The notes below the pieces were generated by a model, which was not told where the DNA came from, made no database searches, and saw only the letters and a program-made list of their open reading frames with translations. From contig CM070577.1 of the NCBI GenBank assembly GCA_036346355.1, positions 17,731,666-17,795,665 on the forward strand: 64,000 nt of DNA. The letters are read 5' to 3'. The DNA comes from Rhipidocladum racemiflorum. Its lineage: Eukaryota > Streptophyta > Magnoliopsida > Poales > Poaceae. The position numbers and the translations under genes were made by a program. Each line of letters starts with the position of its first letter. The first letter of the stretch is position 1. Positions 33,760-45,174 of this stretch are shown here, one piece after another.

Positions 33760-36700
33760 AGTCACCGGGCATCCCGAGGTGGTTTCAGGTACTCTACTTG
33801 TGGATTCGGTTGAAGCCCTTGTTTTGTTTGATTCTGGAGCATCCTATTCTTTTGTGTCGTCGGAGTTTGCTAGTAGAGCAAAGCTGGGAGTTCAAATGAT
33901 TTCTCGAGTCTGCGGCCGGGTTCTCCCGGGGGTTTGATTGCTAGTTCATTGGTTTGTCCGGGTTGCACCGTTGCCATTGACGATGAGGTTTTCTTTGCCA
34001 ATCTTATGGTGATTCAGTTAGCTCCTTTTGATGTCATTTTGGGCATGGACTGGTTGCATCGATCACCGTGCCAATATCTGTTGCTTTGAGGAGGCGATTA
34101 CTTTGCAGGCCCGTCGGGTGGAGTTGACCTTTCAGGGTGGAGTACCCTCTAGTTCCATCTTCGTTTTGTCCATCTTGTTTCCCGATCGTCGTTTGAGGCA
34201 TTTGGGTGTTCTTATGGCACTTCTTGAAAAGCCATCTTCTTGATCATCATTGCGGAGATTCCTGTGGTAAAGGAGTTTGGTGATGTATTCCCGATGATTT
34301 GCCTGGTTTGCCTCAGTGAGAAGCGTGGAGTTTCGTATTGACCTGGTGCCTGGTACTCGACCTATTTCGATCTCTCCATACCGCTTGGCTCGTCCTTTTC
34401 AAGACGAGTTGAAGAAGCAATTGGAGGATTTGTTGGCCAAGGGTTTTATCCGGTGCAGTGTGTCGCCATGGGGAGCACCCGTCCTCTTTGTTTCGAAGAA
34501 GGATGGTAGTTGGCGCATGTGCATCGACTATCGTGCTCTCAATCGTGTAATGATCAAGAACAAGTATCCGTTGCCCGCATCGAGGATCTCTTTGACCAAG
34601 CTGAAGGGAGCAAAGGTGTTCTCCAAGATTGATCTTGATCTGGTTATAATCAGATTCGTGTGAGGAGCAAGATATTGAGAAGATCGCTTTCTCCACTAGG
34701 TATGGGCATTATGAATTTAAAGTTATGTCTTTTGGACTAACTAATGCGCTCTTTGTTTTATGGAGGCGATGAGCAGTATGCTCCACAAGTATCTTGATGA
34801 GTTTGTGGTAGTGTTCATCGATGACATTCTGATTTATTCTAAATCGGAAGAGGAGCATGAGCGACATTTGAGGCTTGTCTTTGAGTATGTTGAGGAGAAT
34901 CAATTTTTGCTAAGTTGAAGAAATGCGAGTTCTGGATGTCAGAAGTGGGTTTTCTTGGCCACATCATCAATCCAGATGGCATATCAGTAGATCCTATCAA
35001 GGTCTCAGCAGTTCTGGATTGGAAGAGACCTTCCAATGTGAAAGAGGTGCTGATTTCCTTGGGTTGGCGGGCTTTTATCGGCGGTTTGTTCAAGATTTCT
35101 CCTTCTTTTCTAAGCCGCTTTCACATTTTACACATAATGGTATGAATTTTCAGTGGACTGCCGATTGTGGCGTTGATTTCGGCACTTTGAAGGAGAAGTT
35201 AGTGATCGCTCCTGTTCTTACCCTTCCCGAGCCTCGGGAGGCGTTTTCACCGCTCTATTCGACGCTTCTCTTAGGATTGGGTTGTGTGCTCATGCAGAGG
35301 GCAAAGTGATTGCTTATGCATCGAGGCAGTTGAAAAAGCATGAGCAGAATTATCCCACGCATGACCTTGAGTTAGCCGCTGTGGTGTTTGCCTTGAAGAT
35401 TTGGAGGCACTATTTGTATGGTGAGTCTTGTGACATCTTCACTGATCACAAGAGTCTCAAGTACATCTTCACTCAGAAAGATCTGAATTTGAGGCAGAGG
35501 AGATGGCTGGAGTTGATAAAGGATTATGACCTTACTATCCAGTATCATCCGGGAAAGGCAAACGTGGTGGCCGATGCTCTTAGTCGCAAGACAGTGCCCC
35601 CCGTTGTTGATTGTCTTGTTGCTGATTTTGAGCGTCTAGGGGTCTCCTACTGCAATGCGGGGACCGTGCAAGCTGAAACTCAATTGATTCTTGAGTCAGC
35701 GATTCCCGAGCGTGTGCGGGAGGCACAGCAACATGATCGTTTGCTTCAGCTGGTGAGGAAACGTCTTGAGGATGGCAAGTCGGGAGACTTTACCATTGAT
35801 GATGTAGGAGTTTTGAGGTTTCAGGGCCGTCTGTGCGTGCCTCAGAAATCCCAAGTGAAAGAGGACATTCTGAAAGAAGCTCATCGCACCCCGTACACGG
35901 TCCATCCTGGAGAGACCAAGATGTACAGGGACTTGAAAAAGAGCTTCTGGTGGAAAAGGATGAGAGTGGATATCGCCAAGTATGTGGCGTCTTGTGGGAT
36001 CTGTCAGAAGATCAAAGCTGAGCATAAGCGACCTGCCGGTTTGTTGCAGCCATTGGAGATTCCCGTGTGGCCATGGGATGACATCTCCATGGATTTCGTG
36101 GTTGGCCTACCTCGTACTCCTCGAGGGAAGGATGCCGTTTGGGTTGTGGTGGACCGTCTCAGCAAGTCTGCGCATTTCATTCCTATCCGCACTACCAATT
36201 CAATGACGACTTGGCTCCCATCTATGTGCGGGAGATTGTGAGACTGCATGGTGTGCCCAAGACCATTATCTCTCGATCGGGATGCGAAGTTCGTTTCCAA
36301 GTTAGGAGAGTCTGCGAGTGCTTTGGGTACGCAGCTTCGCCTTAGTACCGCTTTTCACCCTCAGACGGATGGTCAGTCTGAGCGTACCATCCAGACGTTG
36401 GAGGACATGCTCAGGGCCTGTGTGATGGCGTGGAAGGGTAGCTGGGAAGATCACTTGCCATTGGCAGAGTTTGCTTATAATAACAGCTACCATTCCAGCA
36501 TCCGGGCTGCTCCTTTTGAGGTACTTTATGGCCGGAAGTGCAGATCGCCACTTTGTTGGGATGCTGTGGGAGAGAGAGCGGTGCTCGGTCGAGGCCCAGG
36601 TTCAGAGACGATCGATCGTGTGGCGCAGTGCGACAGAACCTTCTCGCCCGGCCTGAAGCGGCCGAAAAGTTATCTTTGGCGTGAGAAGGCGGGATTTAGA

Positions 36701-37200
36701 GTTTGAGGTGGGTGACAGTGTGCTCTTACGAGTGTCTCCTACCAAAGGTGTGGTACGCTTTGGTACCAAAGGAAAGCTTAGCCCGAGGTATGTTGGGCCA
36801 TTTCCTATTTTGGCTCGAGTCGGCAAGTTAGCTTACCGTTTGGAGCTACCGGATTCGATGCAAGGAGTGCACAATGTGTTTCATGTTTCGATGCTAAGGA
36901 AGTATTTGCACGATCCGGAGTTGGTGGTTCCGTTGGAACCCAGCGTAGATCAGAACCTCACTTTTGAGTCGGACCGGTGAGAGTCTGGAGAACTCAGAGG
37001 CAGTCTTGAAGAACCGGACGCTCAAATTTGTTAAAATTTTGTGGTCGCACCAGGTGAGAGGAAGCAACTTGGGAGCTGGAGTCTCGTATCTTGTGAGAAG
37101 TATCCCGAGCTTTTCGTCTCGGTATGTGTTGTGAAAAATCTGGTTATCCTTTGTTACTGTGGGTTCCGTTTGGAGTGCGCTCTAGATTCGAGGTCGAATC
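33760..37200 (+). pseudogene. pol of Tekay-like element: PR-RT-RH-IN-chromodomain (frameshifted)
   Basis: Protease core LFDSGASYSFVS lies at about 33824-33860 and ILGMDWL near 34040. RT has SPWGAPVLFVSKKDGSW, CIDYRALNRV and FIDDILIYSKSEEE near 34815. RNase H and the first half of integrase are open for 319 codons (35282-36241), including YPTHDLELAAVVFALK, DHKSLKYIFTQ, SCGICQKIKAEH and MDFVVGLPRTPRGKDA. Integrase continues with HPQTDGQSERT near 36360. The C-terminal domain (36681-36980) ends LRKYLHDPELVVPLEP. A shifted chromodomain remnant with REATWELES lies near 37053-37080. Most breaks are small indels rather than stop mutations. Confidence 0.9.
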
Positions 37201-37216
37201 TGTTGAAGGAGGAGAA

Positions 37217-39580
37217 TGTGACACCACGGATTGTCCTAAACTTATAAAATGGGATGTATGAGGACCAAATATTATGAAATATGTCATTCAAGATTAAAAA
37301 AAACATATAGTTTGGGTTTTATTTCGTTTCGGACCGTTCCAGGGTTTTGGGCGCTCAGGGGTTGTGTGGGCTTTGGGGACCTTCGTGGGCCAAGTGGTGG
37401 GGATTCTTAGGCCCATGAGGGGTGAGGAGGGGAGGAAACCCTGCTGCCCTAGAGCCCTCCCCACCCCATGCGCCGCACCCCTTGCCCTCCACCTCTCCCT
37501 CTCCTTCCACCTCCCATCTTCCTCCTCTAGATCTCCTCTCCCTTCCCAAGCACCTCCACCCCTAGGTGCTGCCCCTCCCTTCTCCTACCTTGTGGGCGCA
37601 CTCCAAGACCTCCTCCTCGCTGCCAAGGTGCTGTCCAAGCCATTGGAAGGAGTTGCAACGAGGAGGATCGGTGGAAACTTGGCACGTGGAAGGAGATCGG
37701 GGAAGGAGCGTGAAGGTTTGATCATCGCTTGGTGATCCTCCAAGAAGGTAATGGGGAAACTCTTTGGGGTGGATCCCTTACTTCTGTAGAGGATGAATGC
37801 CATGTTTTTAGATCAAGGGAGGTACTGTTTTGGGGTAGAATCCATGAAATCTAGAGTTGTATTCACGTTCTGGTTCGGGCAGTTTGGGCACCCGAGCTAG
37901 TGAAGGCGTTTTCGCAAATTTAGAGTTTGAATCTGACCGTACGGACTTCTAGGAAGTTGTAGATAATTTCATTATCTTTCCGTGCATATAAAGAAGTTGA
38001 AATTCCGCCCAGCCGTTTAGAAGTTATGCCTGTTTTACCGAGCGCTGTCAAATCTGTGACGAGATTGAGACAGTTCGTGTTCAATGTTAGATTAAACAAC
38101 ATTAGAGTCCGAATCAGTCTTTACCTATAACTAGAAAAAGGTGGGAAATTTCCTAAGCTACGCGAGGACGTACTCGTTTAATCAATTTGGACTTCTAGAA
38201 CTCAAGTTATGATTTTTCGAAGCCGCTGTCCAGAGCAGGGCAAATCTGTGATTTCGGGTTTTGGTATATCGTGTATTGGGTGTAGAGGGTACTGTTTTGA
38301 GGAGTCATTTTGAGTGTGTGGCACGTGTTTGCAGGTGGTGTAGGTGGTGTGCCGCCGGAGTGCCCTCAACCTCTCATCACTCCGTTGCCCGCAATTGAAG
38401 GCAAGTGTGTTGTGTGGATTGAATGTTGTTTGTGTTGCTAGTGTTGCTTGATAATGTTTGTGATAGACCACATTGTGTCTTGCCATGAACTACATGCTAT
38501 ACTTGATATGTTATCACTTTGCCATGTTTTAAATATTGTCGTTGATACGATATATTCATGCCATGATTAACATGCTTGATGGTGACAAGTGGTATACATG
38601 TTATGTTGTGAATGGGCACCGTCGATGGTCGATCACGGTCCTACATGTTGAGATGCTATGTGTTGATATGCAATATTTCGATTTGTGTATATATTGCTGT
38701 CCATTGTGCATGCATAGCATAATTTTTATGGCCGGCGGTGAGATAAGTCATAACTAATCCGGATGGGTCGGTGAGAACCGTTATGACTAGTCCGGCTATT
38801 CTTTTGAGTAAGACCTACATCGTGATTCCTTCACCGAGGTGATTGGAGGCGAGAGATAGGCACCCTCCATCTTCGGGATGGAAGGGGAAAAAGGGTGCAT
38901 GCCGACGGGTGTGCACTCAACCATACCGGTATGAGTTTCCAAGGAGACATGTGCATTGCATTGCATTAATGAAACATGATGATGTTTATGAGATGATTAT
39001 ATTGATGCTTACAAGATGAATGTGATGCTAACCATGTTGTGTTATGATGTGCTATGGGAGAGTTATGATGATGGTTTGTTGACTTAATTTTTGTTTATCC
39101 ATTACGATACACTTTCTTTGAGTTTTGAACTCACGCTTGTGTTATGTTTTTTTAGGTACTTTGAAGCGGCATGAGGGAAAAGGGGAATAATCACACATTT
39201 TCACGTAGCTCACGCAAGTGATTCCACAATGGAATTGTTTGTATTCATAATAATAAAGTAGATGCGACTTAATTCATGTTTATGGTTTAGAGGTTGCTTT
39301 ATTCCTTTCAATTGTCTCATGATGACGTTGAAATGCGTAAATTGGACTTAAATGGTTTCCATGTCGTTTATTATTGTGGTTTTAGATGTTTCACATTATA
39401 TCATATGTTGCTATGCTTGTATGGTTGTTTGAGATCATGAATAAACAAAGGAGATGCTGCCGAAATTTCGGGTTTTAGCATTTGCTCCTTTGCTGGAATT
39501 TATGCTATAGTTGTGGTATTTAGATGGTGTTTAGCTTTTGTTTGGTAGCATTCAGGCATATTTAATGCCGGGGTGTTACA
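37217..39580 (+). repeat. 3' LTR of Tekay-like element
   Basis: TGTGACACC at 37217 directly follows the polypurine tract and the LTR ends GGGGTGTTACA at 39580. It is 10 bp shorter than the 5' LTR, mainly because of shorter homopolymers. Confidence 0.92.
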
Positions 39581-39585
39581 TTATG

Positions 39586-40529
39586 TGTGTCTAGAATTCT
39601 TGTGAGATGTAGGACTGTCGCTATGAGATGTAGGACTGTCGCTGGACTTCTCATCCAGAAACAAAGGGAGTACTTCCATTCTCATTGCACAGAACATAGC
39701 AACATTCGAAAGAAAGAAACGATACCACAAGTACAGCTCTTATGTTAAAATTTTACGGAGAGAAATTTTTCAGGTAACGTGATTGAGTGTGATTCAACGC
39801 ATTACAGATTTACCAATTTAATTTAGACAATGCATTTGTAAGGAAATTTGATTGATGATTAGTTCAATGTTAACTCAAGAAGCGTTCACAAGGAAAGATT
39901 TACTTATGCACCGGAATGTTGCTCAAACCGATGTTGGAAGATTTACTTATGCACTGCCTTTTCTCACTTTTGCAGCTTGTACTTGTGAATCCAACTGGAG
40001 AGGTTATGGAGAAGATACAACGAGCGAATGATGCACACAATCATTTCAGTTCGGATTGTCTGTAATTGCAATGCTAAATGGCAATGCAAGATTTCTACCA
40101 CAACTCACGAATGAATGTTCCACGAACAAAATATTTCTGATTATGTTTGTAGCTTAATGTTGAGTGTATGCACATTTGTCTACATGAACTTTTTGTATTT
40201 TGGTGTTAAGAACTATATGTTTAAACTGTAGAAATTGTAGCTGAATTCATGTGTTTATTCTTACATACTTGGTTCTACATCATCCGGTTTGTAGTATGGC
40301 ACCCAAACCTGTAATAAACTGCATCATTTTACCATGGAAGCACAGTTATCGTGGAATTTCAGAAGAGTGAATGAACTAAGTAAAAGTGCAAGTGGGTGCT
40401 TTGCGGGCTGCCGCCAAACCCACCAATCTAGCATGCAGTGGTATTGCAGGCTGCCCACTGCCGCAATTTCCTCAGCGGCCAGAGCGGGTGGGTGCGGGCT
40501 GCCCACTGCCCGCCCCACTTGCACCCCTA
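39586..40529 (+). other. 3' non-coding part of hAT element
   Basis: Resumes the hAT element after the gypsy insertion. There is no coding frame of note. A short direct repeat TGAGATGTAGGACTGTCGCT lies at 39602-39643. The last 150 bp are GC-rich with repeated GGCTGCCCACTGCC motifs leading into the terminal inverted repeat. Confidence 0.8.
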
Positions 40530-40683
40530 GTACCTCCCTGTTTCTTCATCGTGCAAGAACATCAACCAAGCAAAGCAACTCTAATGGATTCTGCCTTACC
40601 AGGTCAGTGATTTATTCATTTCCGCATTTATTTGTGATCATGACTTAGGCTAGCTCACGATTTAGTTCAACCCTAAGCTAACA
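40530..40683 (+). repeat. Copia 5' LTR, right part, and adjacent primer site
   Basis: 40530-40537 is the hAT duplication GTACCTCC. 40538-40683 completes the copia 5' LTR, ending AAGCTAACA. A variant primer site CGGTATCATAGCTCT follows at 40686; it differs from the Met-tRNA complement at two positions. TACCAG|GTCAGTG inside the LTR (about 40597-40608) looks like a splice donor. Confidence 0.88.
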
Positions 40684-40754
40684 TTCGGTATCATAGCTCT
40701 CTAGCCTTAGCATGATCCTAGTCAACCCGGATTAAGTCTCGGATTATTTCTTGT

Positions 40755-41735
40755 TGTCGGCGTACTTTACGCCAGGGTACCCTCTCCGCCGCGAACAAGT
40801 CAGATGGCTCGGCGAGTAGGCGAGTGACCAAGCCCCTCTCGCTGGGCGTCGGCCCACGTGGTGGCCTGGCGACCAGGCGGGCGACCAGGCCCCTCTCGCC
40901 GGGCGTCGGCCCACGTGGCGGCCTGATGACCAGGCGGCGACAAATCCCCTCTCACCGGGCCTTGGCCCACGTGGCGCCCTAGTGATCAGGCGGGCGACCA
41001 GGCCCCTCTCCCCGGGCCTTGGCCCACGTGGCGGCCTGGCGAGCAGACAAGCGACCAGGCCCCTCTCGCCGGGCCTCGGCCCACGTGGCGGTTTGGCGAG
41101 CAGGTGGGCGGCCAAAAGGATGAAAAGGAGGCTTTGCCCCGAAGCCTCCTCCCTCTGACACACTATGTCAGGGACATTAATTGCATAGACGACCCGTCCC
41201 TTTGACGCATCACACCTAACCCGGGAGGACCGGGCGAAGACGTACGACAACACGAAGGATGAGGCGGCGAGACAAGACTGGAGTGACAGGCATAAGAATG
41301 AATCATAGTTCAGCATGATGTCACCCTCTCACCTGCCCGAGCCAGCCCCATCTATATAAGGGAGCTCAGGTGCATGGTAGAGAGGGGTTCTGAGGTGGGA
41401 GAGACGGACGGTATTCTAGACTCAAAGTTCTGATATTCTTCCCAAGGGAGAGAAGCCTTGTAACCACTCCAGTATACATCAACAACGATCTAGCAGGACG
41501 TAGGGATGTTACCCACATCGGGGGCCCGAACCTGGGTACATCGGTGTGCTGCTCGTTCTCCTTCTCGCCTGCGCTGCTCGTTTCCTCCTCGCCCTCAGGT
41601 GCTGCGTGCGTTCCTTGGTCTGATGACCGCCGGGATCCCCCGTGAGAGCACCGCCGGGTGTACCGCCGCGAAAGCACCCACTACCGAACAAACTTCTCCG
41701 CCCAGGAGATATCCTGCTGGCTGAAAACGCCGACA
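40755..41735 (+). mobile_element. Solo LTR in the copia leader
   Basis: A 981-bp unit starting TGTCGGCG and ending CGCCGACA is flanked by the 5-bp duplication CTTGT (40750-40754 and 41736-41740). It has a TATA box TATATAAG (about 41353-41360) in plus orientation. There is no primer site or coding sequence, so it is the product of LTR-LTR recombination of an unrelated element. Confidence 0.9.
40826..41105 (+). repeat. About 60-bp GC-rich tandem repeat, five copies, in the solo LTR
   Basis: Units contain CCAGGCCCCTCTCGCCGGGC, then TCGGCCCACGTGGCGG. Period is close to 60 bp with small length changes. The motif CCACGTGG is a G-box core and occurs once per unit, so the array sits in the U3 promoter region as a possible enhancer. 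Confidence 0.8.
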
Positions 41736-41740
41736 CTTGT

Positions 41741-42879
41741 GCGTCAATTTAGAGCTCAATCGGCTTCGGTTTAGGACTAATGTGACTTGTTTAGTATTTT
41801 AGAAGGAGGGGATTAGAATGAATCGAACCCTACTTTGCAAAATCCCCAAAATCCCCAATCAAATTCTGAGCCCTAAAGATCTTTTTCCCAAATCCAAATC
41901 AATCAAGAACCCTAATGTCTAAAGAGGATTTCGAGCTTACCTTTTGATTGTCATCGCTCGTGCCGCGCCTGTTGACTACTCTGGCGTTTCGTCTTCAGCT
42001 CGCCGCGAGTGTGCCATCATGGCACCCCGCACTCGCGCTGCCTTTGTGGGCCGCCTTGCTAGTGCTGGCCCTTGTCCATTCTGTGCACTGCCCGCGCAAG
42101 CCGTCACACCGCCCATGGCTCGTTCGCCTCGCTTGGTCGCCGACGTTTTTTTTTGGATTGGGAGAAGTGGATTAGGGTTAGGTTTTCTCTGGCACTCGCT
42201 TATGTTCCGGCTCGGCGCCATCTGAACCGTCGGTTCCAATTGACGGCTGTAATCGCGTGAGCTTTTGGGCTGGGTTTCACGTTGCTGGGCTGACGGTTGC
42301 ATGGGTCGTCGTTCGCTTCTAGGCTAACTGCGCATCGCGAATGGGCCGCAGTCGAGGTTTTGGGCTGAACTCGCCAACTGGCAGCAGGCCTACTGATTTG
42401 AGCCTTTACTATTTTGATCTAATTACTATTTAGCTCAATTCAATATTTGATGTATTATGCCTTATTTAATTCAACAGTAATCATTGTTTCATGATTAATT
42501 TCCTGGGCATTATTGTTATGTTTAATGATTAATCCTCTGAGCAAATTAATTATTATGACAATTATTTTATATGATGATTATTCCTAAGTATTGTCTCTAA
42601 TTAAAATGGAACCAACGGAAAATTTTGATTAGAGTTCATTATTTAATATTGAAAATTGGGATTATGTCATGACTATGATCATATTCTGACCAACGTTGTT
42701 TATGAACATGTGTCACCCATAAGATGATTTAGTTCTTTTCGTTTTCTGTCCAATAGTGATGCGAGTTAGAACTAATAAATTTCCTGTCATTAGCATGTAA
42801 TTAATCAGACCAACATAGGATTAATTATGTGTATGATATTATTTAAACATTGTTTACTGATGGTGCTTACTTTTCAGCT
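41741..42879 (+). other. Copia untranslated leader
   Basis: Long leader between primer site and gag. The first half is GC-rich and the second half AT-rich. It ends with a pyrimidine-rich TTACTTTTCAG at 42868-42878, right before the gag ATG at 42880, which looks like a splice acceptor. I recognise no domain in its short open frames. Confidence 0.6.
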
Positions 42880-43614
42880 ATGAACACGTCCAATGTTGCT
42901 GGTGCCCTAAACGGCATAGAGCAACTTAATAGGACAAACTTCCCCTCTTGGAAGGAAAGGGTCCAGATCGTCCTGGGAGTGATGAACCTTGATTATGCCT
43001 TGCGAGAGCCTGCTACCATACCTCTTGCACCTGATGCGCAGGACTTTGCTGAAAAGAAAAGAAATTATGATGCTTTGGCGGAAAAATGGGAGCGGTCCAA
43101 CCATATGTCGCTCATGATTATGAACAGCACAATTTCAATTGGAATTAGGGGAGCAATTCCCGAATCTGATGATGCCAAAACGTACTTGGCCTTAGTCAAG
43201 GAACAATTTAAAGGTTCCTCAAAAGTATATGCTAGTACGTTAATTATGAAAATGCTTACGTCTAAGTATGATGGGACTAGCGGCGTAAGAGAGCATATCA
43301 TGATGATGACTGATATGGCCGCTAAGCTCAAAGGCATGGACATGGCTATTTCTGAGGGCTTTCTTGTCCATTTCATTATAACTTCTTTGCCTTCTGAGTT
43401 TGGACCTTTTAAAATAAATTATAATACTCAGAAGGAGAAGTGGACAATGAGCGAGCTAATTGCCATGTGCGTGCAAGAGGAAGAAAGACTTAAGGCCGAA
43501 AGAAAGGATTATGTAAACCTTGTCGGCCAAAACAAAAGGAAATTCCAAGGGGATTTCAAATCCAAGAAAAGGCTGCATTTTCACCCTAAGCCTGAAAGTG
43601 GCAAGGGAGTATAA
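42880..43614 (+). CDS. Copia gag
   Basis: Open for 244 codons from MNTSNVAGALNGIEQL. It shows the gag features of Ty1/copia (UBN2-like): LNRTNFPSWKERVQ near residue 15, AKTYLALVKEQFKGSS in the middle and MSELIAMCVQEEERLK near the end. The frame ends at a TAA at 43612-43614, just before the expected zinc knuckle. I chose the second ATG (42880), because the first (42850) lies upstream of a likely splice acceptor and would add ten unconserved residues. It would make the particle shell. Confidence 0.85.
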   Translation: MNTSNVAGALNGIEQLNRTNFPSWKERVQIVLGVMNLDYALREPATIPLAPDAQDFAEKKRNYDALAEKWERSNHMSLMIMNSTISIGIRGAIPESDDAKTYLALVKEQFKGSSKVYASTLIMKMLTSKYDGTSGVREHIMMMTDMAAKLKGMDMAISEGFLVHFIITSLPSEFGPFKINYNTQKEKWTMSELIAMCVQEEERLKAERKDYVNLVGQNKRKFQGDFKSKKRLHFHPKPESGKGV

Positions 43615-43639
43615 AAGGGCCCTAATGCCACTGATGATT

Positions 43640-45174
43640 CCTCTTCAGGAAGCACCATCAAGTGCCGCTCCTGCAAAAAGGAGAGGCACATTCAGAAAGA
43701 CTATGCAGGCTTTATAAATGGCTTGCTAAAAAGGGTAATGATGAGATTTTCTTTCTTGATGAATCCCTTTATGCTAATGATTCCCATAATACCTGGTGGA
43801 TTGACTCAGGTGCCACTGTGCATATTTCTAATTCATTGCATGGATTCCTTGCCATGAGAACGGTAAGAAAGGGAAGCGAAGCCTTAGAGTCGCTAATGGA
43901 AAGGAGGCTGAAGTTGAAGCCGTTGGCACACTATCATTAGCAATAGATAGTGGTTTCACTCTTCTTTTGAACAATGTTGTTTATGTTCCTAGTGTGAGGA
44001 GAAATCTTATTTCAGGTTCTTTATTAGATGATGATGGATACACTTGTATCTTTGGGAACAACAAATGCATTGTAAGCTTTAATTCTAATAATGTTGGTCT
44101 CGTGATTCGATGAGACAAACTCTATATGCTTCATCTCTCTGAATCTCATGTATCAATGAATGTGTGTGATGCCACAAATAAGCGAAAGAGAAATCTAGGT
44201 GATGAGACTTCATCGAAATTGTGGCAATGTCATTTAGGTCGCATTTCGAAGGGAAGAATGGAACATCTCATTAAGGAAGAGATACTCCACCCTCTAGACT
44301 TCTCTGACTCATACCACTGTATTGATTGCATTAAGGGGAAATATGTTAAACAAATTAAGAAAAGAGCCACACGAAGCACAGGAATCTTAGAATTAATCTA
44401 CACTAATATATGTGGACCTTTTCATGTAACTTCAGTAGATGGGTATAACTCATTTATCACATTCACTAATGATTTCTCTCGTTATGGTTATATTTTTCTC
44501 ATTCGCGATCGATCTGAATCACTCGATGAGTTCAAAATATTTAAGGCTGAAGTCGAAAATCAGCATAACTTAAAAATTAAGGTAGTGAGATCAGATCGTG
44601 GAGGAGAATATTATGGGAGACATGCTGCTTATGGACAAATTCCTGGTTCATTCGCTAAGTTTCTTTCAAAAAATGGCATAGTAGCCCAATATTCCACACC
44701 CAGTGAACCTCAGCAAAATGGAGTAACTGAAAGGCGTAACCGCACCCTTATGGATATGGTGTGTAGCATGATGAGTTACTCCAGTTTACCAACTAGTTTG
44801 TGGATGGAAGCATTAAAGACAGCTGCACACATACTAAATCGGGTTCCCAATAAATCAGTCCCTAAAACCCCTTATGAATTATGGACTGGGAGGAAACCGA
44901 GTTTAAAGTACTTACGTGTGTGGGGTTGTCCTGCTGAAGCTAAAATCTTTAATCCACATATTAGAAAATTGGATCCTAAGACAATAAGTTACCATTTTAT
45001 TGGATATCCTGAAAGATCTAAGGGATATCAATTTTATTGTCCAGATCGTATTACTAAATTTGTGGAAACCCGTCATGCTGTATTATTAGAGAATGATGAA
45101 ATTAGTGGGAGCTCAAAGGATAGGAAAATAGACCTTAAGGAAGTTCGGACTTATGTATCACTACCGATAATCTA
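43640..45174 (+). pseudogene. Copia zinc knuckle, protease and integrase (one or more frameshifts)
   Basis: A damaged zinc knuckle (CRSCKKERHIQKD, last Cys lost) at about 43660-43705 precedes the protease core WWIDSGATVHIS (about 43795-43830). After a frameshift near 43860, LLLNNVVYVPSVRRNLIS continues to an in-frame TGA near 44112. Integrase is then open for 349 codons (44126-45175): zinc-binding H..C..C with SKLWQCHLGRIS and CIDCIKGKY, and core with FITFTNDFSRYGY, VRSDRGGEYYG and TPSEPQQNGVTERRNRTL. This supplies the catalytic D, D and E. Integrase before RT marks this as Ty1/copia. Confidence 0.9.

Larger units (their letters stand above)
29654..39580 (+). mobile_element. Tekay-like chromoviral gypsy element, young, complete ends
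   Basis: LTRs of about 2.37 kb (29654-32027 and 37217-39580) are almost identical and flanked by TTATG (29649-29653 and 39581-39585). Inside are the Met-tRNA primer site, gag, pol in gypsy order with a C-terminal chromodomain, and a polypurine tract (GAAGGAGGAGAA, 37205-37216). Long LTRs and the chromodomain place it with Tekay/Del chromoviruses. It is the innermost and youngest member of the FGAM synthase-copia-hAT-gypsy nest. Gag and pol are broken by many small indels. Confidence 0.93.
25667..40529 (+). mobile_element. hAT DNA transposon, autonomous size, split by gypsy element
   Basis: Terminal inverted repeats TAGGGGTGCAAGTGGGGCGG (25667) and its complement ending at 40529, with the perfect 8-bp duplication GTACCTCC (25659-25666 and 40530-40537), identify a hAT element. 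Taking out the gypsy insertion (29654-39585) leaves about 4.9 kb, with a transposase gene in plus orientation. The subterminal ends are rich in GGGCTGCCCAC / GTGGGCTGG-type repeats, as expected for hAT transposase binding regions. The 3' LTR of the copia host provides the empty-site comparison. Confidence 0.93.

Noticed and set aside
40744..41316. 190-codon minus-strand ORF with repeats of PPRGPRPGERG
   Set aside because: It is the antisense reading of the tandem repeat in the solo LTR; the repeat length of about 60 bp keeps it open by chance.
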